Shown: positions 52,352-60,673 of the stretch, in pieces
Numbering within the stretch: the first letter of the stretch is position 1
Layout: each line of letters begins with the position of its first letter
Assembly: GCA_015066225.1 (NCBI GenBank)
Contig: SVOT01000002.1
Coordinates: forward strand, 124,001-188,000
Direction: 5' to 3'
Length of the DNA: 64,000 bases
Origin: Oscillospiraceae bacterium
Lineage (GTDB): Bacteria; Bacillota; Clostridia; Oscillospirales; Acutalibacteraceae
Notes under the pieces: generated by a model
The model's database searches: none
What the model saw: the letters and a program-made list of their open reading frames with translations, nothing else
What the model was told of the DNA's origin: nothing
Position numbers and translations under genes: made by a program

Positions 52352-53809
52352 ATGGCGGCAAAAAAGGAAAATGTGATAACCAGCTTATTCTGGAGCTTTT
52401 TTGAAAGAGTTGGCAGCCAGGGTATAGGCCTTGTGATTTCTGTTATTCTTGCCCGCCTTGTTTCTCTCGAGGATTATGGTGTTATTGCAGCAGCGCAGAT
52501 ATTTATCCAGCTTGCTACGGTGTTTGTTTCCGGTGGCTTCGGCAATGCGCTGATACAGAAAAAGGATGCAACAGATAAAGATTATTCTACAATGTTCTTT
52601 TTTAATATTGTGTTCTCTTTGTCAATGTACGGTATAATATTTGTTTCTGCTCCCGCAATAGTGACAATTCTTAACAAGTCCTATGATTATGATTTGCTTG
52701 TAAAGGTTATACGTGTGCTTGGAATCGGAGTAATTCTTTCGGGCTATGAATCATTCTATCGGGCGCTTTTAACAAAACAACTATTTTTTAAAAAACTTTT
52801 TAAGCTCTGCATAACGGGAATAATTATTTCCGCAACTGTGGGCATAACGATGGCGTATAACGGCTATGGTGTATGGGCACTTGTAACGCAAAGCTTGCTT
52901 TCTTTGTTTCTTAACTGTGTTTTGTTTACAGCTTCTTCAAGGTGGAAGCCAAAGCTTTATTTTTCATTTAAACGCTTCAAGCCGATGTTTTTGTTTGGGG
53001 TCAAGCTGATGCTTTCAAGCTTGTTTATAACCGTTTATGCGGATTTAACGAGTCTTGCAATTGGTAACAGATATTCCAGCGAGGATCTGGCTTTTTATAA
53101 AAAAGGGGTTAACTTCCCTAAAATGCTTGTTCTGAATATTATCACTGCAATTAACACGGCGTTGTTTCCGGTTATGTCAAAGATGGATAATATCGATGAA
53201 CAAAAAACACTTGTCAGAAAGTTTAATCGGCTAAGTGCTTTTATAATTACTCCAATGATGCTGGGGTTTGCGGCAGTAGGCGGCGCGTTTATTGAAATCG
53301 TGCTGACAGAAAAATGGCTGCCCTGTGTAATGTTTTTGCAAATAACGTGTATTAACTACGCAATTCAGCCAATAGGAATGTCAAGCTTGCAATATCTGAA
53401 GGCATCCGGTAGGGCTACCGAGTATTTAGTGCTTGATATAATAAGAAAAATTGTCGGGGTTGTGTTGTTGGGCTTGGCTGTTGCTCTCAACAAAGGAATT
53501 TGGCTTATTGCCATGTCTGAGGTAGCAGCGAATTTTATAGCAATCTTTATAAATATGTATCCCGGCAAAAAACACATAGGCTACACAATAAAGGAACAGG
53601 TTACAGATGTTTTGCCAAAGTTTATTTTGGCGGGCGCAATGTTTGGTGTGGTTTATGTCTTGAACAATTTAGGCTTGAACCTTTATCTGAAAGTAGCGTT
53701 GCAAATATCCGTGGGAATTATTGTTTATCTCTCAGGGGCAAAGCTTCTTAAAATGAAAGAATTGGATGAAATAATTCTTTTGGCCAAGGGCGTTTTAAAA
53801 AAGTCATAA
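52352..53809 (+). CDS. Wzx-like polysaccharide flippase (second copy, MOP superfamily)
   Basis: 485 residues, about 12-14 hydrophobic helices. The N-terminus (VITSLFWSFFERVGSQGIGLVISVILARLVSLEDYGVIAAAQIF) is characteristic of WzxC/TuaB-type flippases, a different branch from the flippase at 35276. Exports the lipid-linked repeat unit made by block 2. GAGGTGAG precedes the ATG. Confidence 0.88.
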   Translation: MAAKKENVITSLFWSFFERVGSQGIGLVISVILARLVSLEDYGVIAAAQIFIQLATVFVSGGFGNALIQKKDATDKDYSTMFFFNIVFSLSMYGIIFVSAPAIVTILNKSYDYDLLVKVIRVLGIGVILSGYESFYRALLTKQLFFKKLFKLCITGIIISATVGITMAYNGYGVWALVTQSLLSLFLNCVLFTASSRWKPKLYFSFKRFKPMFLFGVKLMLSSLFITVYADLTSLAIGNRYSSEDLAFYKKGVNFPKMLVLNIITAINTALFPVMSKMDNIDEQKTLVRKFNRLSAFIITPMMLGFAAVGGAFIEIVLTEKWLPCVMFLQITCINYAIQPIGMSSLQYLKASGRATEYLVLDIIRKIVGVVLLGLAVALNKGIWLIAMSEVAANFIAIFINMYPGKKHIGYTIKEQVTDVLPKFILAGAMFGVVYVLNNLGLNLYLKVALQISVGIIVYLSGAKLLKMKELDEIILLAKGVLKKS

Positions 53810-53831
53810 AAAGTTAAAAACTTAAATAATA

Positions 53832-53837
53832 TATAAT
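53832..53837 (+). promoter_or_regulatory. Possible internal -10 element before capE
   Basis: A perfect TATAAT sits 18 bases before the capE ATG in the 45-base AT-rich gap, but no good -35 lies 17 bases upstream. An extra start for capEFG is only possible. Confidence 0.25.
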
Positions 53838-53854
53838 TCTTTGGAGGAATAAAT

Positions 53855-54901
53855 ATGTCATTATTTACAGGAAAAACTCTTATGATTACCGGCGGAACAG
53901 GTTCTTTCGGTAATGCAGTTCTCAACCGTTTTCTTGAAACAGATATCGGTGAGATTCGTGTTCTTTCGCGTGATGAAAAGAAGCAGGATGATATGCGTCA
54001 CGAGTTTCAGGCAAAAATGCCCGAGGTTGCTGAAAAAATAAAATTCTTTATCGGTGACGTTCGTGACCTTGCATCGGTTAAAAATGCAATGCATGGTGTT
54101 GATTATATCTTCCATGCAGCGGCTCTCAAGCAGGTGCCCTCTTGCGAATTTTTCCCCATTGAGGCAGTAAAAACAAATGTTATCGGCACAGAAAACGTGC
54201 TCACAGCGGCTATTGATGCAGGGGTTAAGACCTGTATTTGCCTTTCAACAGACAAGGCGGCATACCCCGTTAACGCAATGGGCACGTCAAAGGCTATGAT
54301 GGAAAAGGTTATTGTTGCAAAAAGCAGAACAGTTTCTCCCGAGAGTACAAAAATCTGTTGCACACGTTACGGCAACGTTATGTGCTCAAGAGGCTCCGTT
54401 ATCCCTCTTTGGATTGAACAGATTAAACAGGGCAAGCCCATCACTATTACAGAGCCCTCAATGACACGCTTCATTATGTCACTTGATGAGGCTGTTGACC
54501 TCGTTCTTTTTGCATTCGAAAACGGCATTTCAGGTGATATCCTTGTTCAGAAAGCACCCGCTTGCACCATCGAAACACTTGCAAAAGCCGTTACAGAGCT
54601 TTTCAACCCCGAAACAGAAATTAAGGTTATCGGTATCCGTCACGGCGAAAAAATGTATGAAACTCTTCTCACTAACGAAGAATGTGCAAACGCTATCGAC
54701 ATGGGCGATTTCTACCGCGTTCCCAGTGACAAGCGTGGCCTTAACTATGATAAATACTTCAAAGAGGGCGACACAGAGCGTGCAAAGCTCAGCGAATTCA
54801 ACTCCAATAACACAGACCTTCTTGATGTTGAGCAGGTAAAGGAAAAGCTCCTTTCACTTCAATACATCAGAGATGAGCTTGCTTCCTGGGAGAAAAAATA
54901 A
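53855..54901 (+). CDS. capE: UDP-GlcNAc 4,6-dehydratase / 5-epimerase (CapE/FnlA type)
   Basis: First enzyme of UDP-N-acetyl-L-fucosamine synthesis. 348 residues, extended SDR: MITGGTGSFGNAVLNRFL (NAD), IGDVRDLASV, and the Ser-Met-Lys type site STDKAAYPVNAMGTSKAMMEK. AAALKQVPSCEFFPIEA is typical of CapE/WbjB/FnlA. GGAGG precedes the ATG. Its stop overlaps the capF start by one base. Synteny with capF and capG makes the pathway assignment firm. Confidence 0.92.
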   Translation: MSLFTGKTLMITGGTGSFGNAVLNRFLETDIGEIRVLSRDEKKQDDMRHEFQAKMPEVAEKIKFFIGDVRDLASVKNAMHGVDYIFHAAALKQVPSCEFFPIEAVKTNVIGTENVLTAAIDAGVKTCICLSTDKAAYPVNAMGTSKAMMEKVIVAKSRTVSPESTKICCTRYGNVMCSRGSVIPLWIEQIKQGKPITITEPSMTRFIMSLDEAVDLVLFAFENGISGDILVQKAPACTIETLAKAVTELFNPETEIKVIGIRHGEKMYETLLTNEECANAIDMGDFYRVPSDKRGLNYDKYFKEGDTERAKLSEFNSNNTDLLDVEQVKEKLLSLQYIRDELASWEKK

Positions 54902-56100
54902 TGAAAATTCTTGTTACGGGTGCAAAGGGCTTTGTAGGCAAAAATCTTTGTGCCGCACTTAAAAATGTTCGTGACGGCAAAGACAAGACAAGAGGAATCG
55001 GCACCGATATCGAAATTTTCGAATACGATATCGACACCGAAAAGAGCCTTCTTGATACATATTGCAAGGAAGCGGATTTTGTTTTTAACCTTGCAGGTGT
55101 AAACCGTCCTCAGAATCAAGAGGAATTTATGGCGGGCAATTTCGGCTTTGCTTCAACTCTTCTCGATACCTTGAAAAAGCATAATAACACTTGCCCCGTG
55201 ATGCTTTCAAGCTCTCTGCAGGCTACGCTTATCGGCAGATACGCTGAGGGTGATTACGGCAAAAGCAAAAAAGCAGGTGAAGACCTTTTCTTTAACTATT
55301 CCGAAGAAACAGGCGCAAGGGTTTATGTTTACCGCTTCCCCAATCTTTTCGGCAAATGGTGCAGACCAAACTATAATAGCGCTGTTGCCACATTCTGCAA
55401 CAATATCGCCAACGATTTGCCCATTCAGGTTAACGACAGGGCAATAGAGCTCACACTTCTTTACATAGACGACCTTGTTGACGAAATGTTTGCAATTCTC
55501 AGGGGGATGCCCCACCGTTGCGAGTTTGACGGACTTAGTGAGGTTCAAAAAGCAGACGGCAAGTTCTGCTATTGCCCCATAACCCACAAGGTTACTCTCG
55601 GCGAAATTGTTGACTTGCTCAATCAGTTTAAAAATCAACCTGCAACCTTGTTGATGCCCGAGATACCCTACAACTCATTTGCAAAGAAGCTTTATTCGAC
55701 ATATCTTTCTTATCTTCCCAAGGAAAAGGTTTCTTTCCCGTTAAAAATGAACGTTGACCCAAGAGGCAGCTTTACTGAGCTTATAAAATCCGAAAAATGC
55801 GGGCAGATAAGTGTCAACATTTCAAAACCCGGCATAACAAAGGGCCAGCATTGGCACAACACAAAATGGGAATTCTTTATTGTTGTTTCCGGTAAAGGTC
55901 TTATTCAGCAAAGGAAAATTGATTCCGATGAGGTTCTCAATTTTGAGGTCAGCGGCGAAAAAATCGAGGCTGTTCATATGCTCCCCGGCTACACCCATAA
56001 CATAATAAACCTTTCAGACACAGAGGATCTGGTTACTGTTATGTGGGCTAATGAGCAGTTCGACCCGGATAAGCCCGACACTTTCTTCGACCCGGTGTAA
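54901..56100 (+). CDS. capF: UDP-FucNAc-pathway reductase/epimerase with cupin domain (CapF/FnlB type)
   Basis: 399 residues. N-terminal SDR (KILVTGAKGFVGKNLCAAL; GDYGKSKKAGEDLFF with Tyr-x3-Lys) and C-terminal cupin (about 285-399; GITKGQHWHNTKWEFFIVV with metal-binding HxH). This SDR-plus-cupin pairing defines CapF/FnlB, which epimerises and reduces the CapE product towards UDP-N-acetyl-L-talosamine. It acts between CapE and CapG. The following 140 bases hold a palindromic element before capG. Confidence 0.92.
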   Translation: MKILVTGAKGFVGKNLCAALKNVRDGKDKTRGIGTDIEIFEYDIDTEKSLLDTYCKEADFVFNLAGVNRPQNQEEFMAGNFGFASTLLDTLKKHNNTCPVMLSSSLQATLIGRYAEGDYGKSKKAGEDLFFNYSEETGARVYVYRFPNLFGKWCRPNYNSAVATFCNNIANDLPIQVNDRAIELTLLYIDDLVDEMFAILRGMPHRCEFDGLSEVQKADGKFCYCPITHKVTLGEIVDLLNQFKNQPATLLMPEIPYNSFAKKLYSTYLSYLPKEKVSFPLKMNVDPRGSFTELIKSEKCGQISVNISKPGITKGQHWHNTKWEFFIVVSGKGLIQQRKIDSDEVLNFEVSGEKIEAVHMLPGYTHNIINLSDTEDLVTVMWANEQFDPDKPDTFFDPV

Positions 56101-56108
56101 ATTTGGAT

Positions 56109-56190
56109 AATTTTGCCCACAGCATCGCTTCGGCTCCGGGCGGTATAAAAATACAGCACCGTTCGCCTCATCTTCGCTGTGAACAAAATT
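56109..56190. repeat. Palindromic element between capF and capG
   Basis: Outer arms AATTTTGCCCACAGC (56109-56123) and GCTGTGAACAAAATT (56176-56190) pair except for two central bases. An inner GTAT-AAAA-ATAC hairpin (56143-56154) and GGGCGG/CCG...CGCC pairings add structure. The element is GC-richer than its surroundings; the rest of the gap carries only the capG ribosome site AAAGGA. Confidence 0.5.
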
Positions 56191-56240
56191 CTCGCAAATT
56201 CACCTAACCCCTCATTAATATATATGAAAGGATTAAAGAA

Positions 56241-57425
56241 ATGGACATTAAACTTGATTATTCAGATGTTTCTTTTAAAAATAACGGCAAGCTCAAGCTT
56301 CTTATAATCGTTGGCACACGTCCCGAGATTATAAGGCTTGCGGCGGTTATCAATAAATGCAGAAAATATTTCGATTGTGTTCTTGCCCACACCGGTCAGA
56401 ACTATGACTACAACCTTAACGGCGTTTTCTTCAAGGATTTGAAGCTTGAAAACCCCGAGGTTTATATGGACGCCGTGGGTGATGACCTTGGTGCAACCGT
56501 CGGCAACATCATTAACTGCTCATACAAGCTTATGGCACAGATAAAGCCCGATGCATTGTTGATTCTCGGTGATACAAACTCCTGCCTTTCTGCAATTTCT
56601 GCAAAAAGACTTCATATCCCTGTTTTTCACATGGAAGCGGGCAACCGTTGTAAGGACGAGTGCCTCCCCGAGGAAACAAACAGAAGAATCGTTGACATTA
56701 TCTCAGACGTTAACCTTGCATACAGCGAGCACGCAAGAAAATATCTTCACGAATGCGGTCTTCCTAAAGAGCGTGTTTACGTTACAGGCTCGCCTATGGC
56801 AGAGGTGCTTCACGAAAATCTTGCCGACATTGAAAAGTCAGATATCCTCACAAAGCTTGGCCTTGAAAAGAAAAAATACATTCTTCTTTCTGCCCACAGA
56901 GAAGAGAATATCGACACAGAAAAGAACTTCCTTTCACTTTTCAATGCTATCAATAAAATAGCAGAAATGTACGATATGCCCATTCTTTATTCTTGTCACC
57001 CCCGTTCAAGAAAGAGATTGGAGCAAAGCGGCTTTCAGCTCGACAGCAGAGTTATTCGCCACGAGCCCTTGGGCTTCCACGACTACAACAATCTTCAGAT
57101 GAACGCTTTTGCCGTTGTTTCAGATAGTGGAACTCTTCCCGAGGAATCAAGCTTTTTCACCTCAATCAACAGACCATTCCCCGCTGTTTGCATCAGAACA
57201 AGCACCGAGCGCCCCGAAGCACTGGACAAGGCTTGCTTTGTTCTTGCAGGTATTGATGAAAAATCATTGGTGCAGGCGGTTGAAACTGCGGTATCAATGA
57301 ACGAAAACGGTGACTACGGCATTCCCGTGCCCGATTATGTTGAAGAAAACGTTTCAACAAAGGTTGTTAAACTTATCCAAAGCTACACAGGAGTCGTAGA
57401 TAAAATGGTTTGGAGAAAATTCTGA
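56241..57425 (+). CDS. capG: UDP-N-acetylglucosamine 2-epimerase family enzyme (CapG/FnlC type)
   Basis: 394 residues. GTRPEIIRLAAVI, AHTGQNYDYNLN, LGDTNSCLSAI, HMEAGNRC, LSAHREENID and SDSGTLPEESSF are hallmark motifs of the WecB-like 2-epimerase family. Following capE and capF, it should convert UDP-L-TalNAc to UDP-L-FucNAc. Last gene of EPS block 2. A 9-bp hairpin (57418-57438) spans the stop codon. Confidence 0.92.
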   Translation: MDIKLDYSDVSFKNNGKLKLLIIVGTRPEIIRLAAVINKCRKYFDCVLAHTGQNYDYNLNGVFFKDLKLENPEVYMDAVGDDLGATVGNIINCSYKLMAQIKPDALLILGDTNSCLSAISAKRLHIPVFHMEAGNRCKDECLPEETNRRIVDIISDVNLAYSEHARKYLHECGLPKERVYVTGSPMAEVLHENLADIEKSDILTKLGLEKKKYILLSAHREENIDTEKNFLSLFNAINKIAEMYDMPILYSCHPRSRKRLEQSGFQLDSRVIRHEPLGFHDYNNLQMNAFAVVSDSGTLPEESSFFTSINRPFPAVCIRTSTERPEALDKACFVLAGIDEKSLVQAVETAVSMNENGDYGIPVPDYVEENVSTKVVKLIQSYTGVVDKMVWRKF

Positions 57426-57438
57426 TTCTATCAGAATT
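57418..57438 (+). other. Hairpin over the capG stop codon
   Basis: AATTCTGAT (57418-57426) and ATCAGAATT (57430-57438) form a perfect 9-bp stem around a 3-base loop. The stop TGA lies inside the left arm. There is no strong T-run, so it may protect the mRNA 3' end rather than terminate. Confidence 0.5.
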
Positions 57439-57454
57439 GTGAGTTTTGCGTTAC

Positions 57455-57483
57455 TTGACTTTCACAAATAACTGTGATACACT
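57455..57483 (+). promoter_or_regulatory. Predicted promoter in the capG-57608 gap
   Basis: TTGACT (57455-57460), a 17-base spacer and TACACT (57478-57483). The next strong signal downstream is a terminator only about 30 bases later. Confidence 0.55.
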
Positions 57484-57515
57484 CAAGTTGCGGCATAAAT
57501 GAATAAGGGGCTTTT

Positions 57516-57546
57516 AAAACGGTGTCGCATTGCGTCGCCGTTTTTT
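57516..57546 (+). terminator. Terminator-like hairpin upstream of the 57608 gene
   Basis: AAAACGG (57516-57522) with CCGTTTT (57538-57544), an inner CGC-ATT-GCG, and a T-rich end. It would stop transcripts from the promoter at 57455 after roughly 55 nt, or close EPS block 2. Confidence 0.7.
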
Positions 57547-57607
57547 GATTTTTTAAAAGAGAAAAATATTGCATATGTCGTAATATAACTTATTGCGGAG
57601 GGTTTTT

Positions 57608-58375
57608 ATGAAAAAGAAGATTTTAGGAATAACAGTTGTTATTGTCATTTTACTTGCTGCTGTGATAGTGGTATTTCCGTTCACTAAAATGTATTGGCAG
57701 ATAAGTGAAACGCCTGCGATTCTTTTGTCGGGTGAGCAAAAGCTCAGTGCGTATATTCCAAGAATTGGCTTATCAGAGGATGAAAAACAATCCCTGACCG
57801 ATAAATTAACAGATGTTGCGGATGATTTTTACAAAGAAAACGGTTTTGTGAATTATGAATCGGTTTCACCCAAGTGTGAGCTTGTTGAAACGGGCTACAA
57901 AAAGGCGGGTTATGATTTGATTGATGAAGCAAGCGGTGCCTTCTGGCGAGTAACCGTGTGGAACGAAAACGGTCAATACAATTACGAAGTAAACAAAACC
58001 AAAGAGCTGGAGTTTAAAAGAGAAGAACTGCTCTTTGTGAACAAAGCACTCGAAACAGATAAAATCAGTATGACAGTTAAGTTCGGTGAAAAAATCCAAA
58101 AGGAAAATCCCGATTGGCGTGCCGAAGCAACCACAAAGGATGAGCATATTATACGCTCGGTGTTGTCTGCAGTCGAAACGGCTCAGCTAAAGCCCGTGGA
58201 GTCGGCTGATTCTGTTGACAGCTGGTTAGCAGAGGTGCTTGTTCAGGGCGAAAACGGTGAATGCTCTGTAAAAATCGGTGAAAAGAACGTTCAGATAAAC
58301 GACAAAATATACAGCATAGCAGACGGTGCGGTTTACAGAGGCGCTGCATTTGTGTTCCCTGAGCTGCAGAAATAA
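57608..58375 (+). CDS. Hypothetical protein with N-terminal membrane anchor
   Basis: About 255 residues, family not recognised. KKK then a hydrophobic span (about 5-25) gives a single anchor or uncleaved signal. The rest is hydrophilic and mixed alpha/beta (LSAYIPRIGLSEDEKQSL, GAFWRVTVWNENGQYNYEVNKT, SVKIGEKNVQINDKIYSIADGAVYRG), likely outside the cell. ATG 57608 follows GCGGAGGGT. It sits alone between a terminator and the promoter of the oxidoreductase gene; its own promoter is not clear, so readthrough is possible. Confidence 0.7.
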   Translation: MKKKILGITVVIVILLAAVIVVFPFTKMYWQISETPAILLSGEQKLSAYIPRIGLSEDEKQSLTDKLTDVADDFYKENGFVNYESVSPKCELVETGYKKAGYDLIDEASGAFWRVTVWNENGQYNYEVNKTKELEFKREELLFVNKALETDKISMTVKFGEKIQKENPDWRAEATTKDEHIIRSVLSAVETAQLKPVESADSVDSWLAEVLVQGENGECSVKIGEKNVQINDKIYSIADGAVYRGAAFVFPELQK

Positions 58376-58394
58376 AAATATAGCTCGGTTTTTG

Positions 58395-58423
58395 TTGACA
58401 AAGTGACTAAAAAATCATATCAT
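58395..58423 (+). promoter_or_regulatory. Predicted promoter of the oxidoreductase gene
   Basis: Perfect TTGACA (58395-58400), a 17-base spacer and TATCAT (58418-58423), 34 bases before the ATG. Confidence 0.75.
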
Positions 58424-58457
58424 TGTAGAAGAATATCGTTTCTCCGGATGTGATTTT

Positions 58458-59513
58458 ATGAGATATGCGCTTATCGGCTGTGGCAGAGTTGCCCCGAGCC
58501 ATATAAAAGCGGCAAAAGAGAACAACCTTTCAATAGTTGCGCTTTGTGATATTGACATAGCCAAGGCAGAGGCCTTTGCCGAAAAAAATTCAATAGAAAA
58601 TCCGTTGATTTTTTCCGACTACAAAAAGCTTGTTGATGAGGTTAAGCCCGATTTCGTTGCCATAGCAACAGAAAGCGGCGTTCACGGCGAAATAGCCGAA
58701 TATTGTGCTTTGCAGGGCGTTAACTTCCTTGTAGAAAAACCGATGGCTATGGGTATTTGTGAGGCAGACAGAGTTATTGCGGCTGCAAAAAAGACAGGCG
58801 TTGTAGCAGGTGTGTGCCACCAGAACCGTTTTAATATAGCAGTGCAGGAATTAAAGCGTGCAATTGATTGCAACAGATTCGGCAGGCTTTCTCACGGGAG
58901 CGTGCATATACGCTGGTGCAGAAAAGAGGATTACTACAAGCAGGATTCCTGGCGTGGCAAATACGCAAGCGATGGTGGTGCATTGATGAACCAATGCATT
59001 CACGGCATTGATCTTCTTCGTTGGGTGATGGGTGACGAGGTTGAGTCTGTTTACGGCTCAACAAGAAACCTTCAACACCCTTACATAGAGGCGGAGGATA
59101 TCGGTGTTGCTGTTGTGAATTTTAAAAACGGCGCAGTTGCAACCATTGAGGGTACTGTGAATACCCTCGACAACCTTGAAGAAACTCTGTGCGTTTTCGG
59201 CGAATACGGAATGGTGCGCCTTGGCGGAATGAACGCAAGCACAGTTGACGTGTGGGATTTCAAGGATGAAGAAGCCGCAGATGAAGACAGGCGCTTTATT
59301 GAAGAAAAAGCCCCGAATGTTTACGGTAATGGTCACACAAGCCTTTATCTCGATTTTGTTAATGCAATAAACGAAGGCAGACAGCCTTATGTTGATTTGG
59401 CTGCAGGCAAAAACGCTCTTGAGATTGTTCTTGCAATATACAAAAGCCAGAAAACAGGTGAAAAGGTTAAATTGCCGTTGACTGATTTTAAGTCAAGCGA
59501 TATGTTAGAATAA
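58458..59513 (+). CDS. Gfo/Idh/MocA-family NAD(P)-dependent oxidoreductase
   Basis: 351 residues. Rossmann domain MRYALIGCGRVAPSHIKAAKEN, VEKPMA with the conserved Lys, and a C-terminal beta-sheet domain with GGALMNQCIHGIDLLRWVMGD carrying the catalytic His region. The family oxidises or reduces sugars and sugar nucleotides; WlbA/WbpB-type UDP-GlcNAcA 3-dehydrogenases are among its closest-looking members. This is only a suggestion, prompted by the nearby EPS genes. Its 3' untranslated region carries a copy of the repeat described at 59517. Confidence 0.87.
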   Translation: MRYALIGCGRVAPSHIKAAKENNLSIVALCDIDIAKAEAFAEKNSIENPLIFSDYKKLVDEVKPDFVAIATESGVHGEIAEYCALQGVNFLVEKPMAMGICEADRVIAAAKKTGVVAGVCHQNRFNIAVQELKRAIDCNRFGRLSHGSVHIRWCRKEDYYKQDSWRGKYASDGGALMNQCIHGIDLLRWVMGDEVESVYGSTRNLQHPYIEAEDIGVAVVNFKNGAVATIEGTVNTLDNLEETLCVFGEYGMVRLGGMNASTVDVWDFKDEEAADEDRRFIEEKAPNVYGNGHTSLYLDFVNAINEGRQPYVDLAAGKNALEIVLAIYKSQKTGEKVKLPLTDFKSSDMLE

Positions 59514-59516
59514 TTA

Positions 59517-59656
59517 AAGGGGCTGTAAAAAAAGCGCAGACCACACAAAACTATATAAATAAAGGGACTTTTATTAGGTTTAAAGCCTATAAAAGTCCTA
59601 TTTTTTAATAAAGAACTAAATTCTTGTGTTTTGTGCTACAAACAAACCTCGCCACT
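59517..59656 (+). repeat. 3'-UTR structured repeat, copy A
   Basis: About 140 bases starting three bases after the oxidoreductase stop, with AAGGGGCTGTAAAAA then GCGCAGACC. It closely matches the reverse complement of 62285-62422. Structure: inner hairpin 59565-59598 (GGACTTTTAT with ATAAAAGTCC) followed by TATTTTTTA, nested in an outer stem CACAAAAC (59544-59551) with GTTTTGTG (59628-59635). The remaining gap (59657-59756) has further hairpin-forming sequence (CAAAAACAAG with CTTGTTTTTG) and a T-run near 59734. Confidence 0.8.
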
Positions 59657-59756
59657 CGACGTACCTTTGTACGCCTTCGGGCAAACAAAAACAAGTCTGA
59701 AGCCTTGTTTTTGCTCGGTTTGTCCGTTCTGCATCTTTTTTTCCTATCCCCTGAAA

Positions 59757-59794
59757 AGGAGCTGTAAAAAAACGAACGTTTTTTTACAGCTCCT
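59757..59794 (-). terminator. metF terminator
   Basis: AGGAGCTGTAAAAAAACG (59757-59774) pairs over 18 bases with 59777-59794. On the minus strand a TTTT run follows directly. It again contains GCTGTAAAAA. Confidence 0.85.
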
Positions 59795-59798
59795 AATT

Positions 59799-60659
59799 TT
59801 ATAATAAGCCTTTAATGCTTTCAGTGATTCTTCTTGCGATATAGGGGTTGTTCATTGTGTAAATATGTATGCCGTCCACACCGTTTGAGATAAGGTCAAC
59901 AATCTGGTCAACAGCAAATGCAATGCCTGCATCCACAAGGGCATCGGGGCGGTCCTCATACTTCTGAATCATTTTAACAAATTTTCGTGGAAGGCTTGCA
60001 CCGCACATTGAAACCATACGCTCAATCTGATTTTTGTTTGTAACGGGCATTATCCCTGCCGAAACGGGCACATTAATGCCCGAATAATCGCAACGCTCCA
60101 TAAAACGGTAAAAATATGAGTTGTTGAAAAACAACTGTGTAACAATGCTTTGTGCGCCGCACTCCACCTTGTTTTTAAGATTCTGGATATCAACCTTGCC
60201 GCTTGGAGCCTCGAAATGGGTTTCGGGGTAGCCCGCAACAGAAACACCGAAATCACCCTTTGAATGAATGTATGAAACAAGCTCGTTTGCATATCTGAAA
60301 TCTGTTTTGGGCTCAAAATCAGGAGTTTTGTCGCCTCTTAGAGCGAGGATGTTTTCGATGTTGTTTGCTTTCAATTCATCAAGAACACGGTCAACGTCTG
60401 CCGTTGTGCTGTTTACACAGGTAAGATGCGCCATTGCCTCAATGCCGTATTTGTTCTTTATTAGCGAGGCGATGTCGCAGGTGAAATTGTTTGCCGCCGA
60501 ACCGCCTGCGCCATATGTTACGCTGATGTAATCCGGGCGAAGATTCTGAAGCTCTGCGATTGTGCTGTAAACGGTTTCGAGGGAGCCGGTCTTTTTCGGG
60601 GGGAATACCTCAAAGGAAAGAACAGTTCTGTCGCCGTTAAAAAGTGACTCAATTTTCAA
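59799..60659 (-). CDS. metF: Methylenetetrahydrofolate reductase MetF
   Basis: Reduces 5,10-methylene-THF to 5-methyl-THF for methionine synthesis. 286 residues, TIM barrel: LSFEVFPPKKTGSLE (catalytic Glu), DYISVTYGAGGSAAN, MAHLTCVN, NILALRGD (FAD/folate Asp), FGVSVAGYPETHFEA and IVTQLFFNN. Length is typical of the FAD-only bacterial enzyme. It follows xylB after 13 bases in the same direction, a pairing with no obvious metabolic logic. Confidence 0.93.
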   Translation of the reverse strand: MKIESLFNGDRTVLSFEVFPPKKTGSLETVYSTIAELQNLRPDYISVTYGAGGSAANNFTCDIASLIKNKYGIEAMAHLTCVNSTTADVDRVLDELKANNIENILALRGDKTPDFEPKTDFRYANELVSYIHSKGDFGVSVAGYPETHFEAPSGKVDIQNLKNKVECGAQSIVTQLFFNNSYFYRFMERCDYSGINVPVSAGIMPVTNKNQIERMVSMCGASLPRKFVKMIQKYEDRPDALVDAGIAFAVDQIVDLISNGVDGIHIYTMNNPYIARRITESIKGLL

Positions 60660-60673
60660 AATTAAACCTTCTT

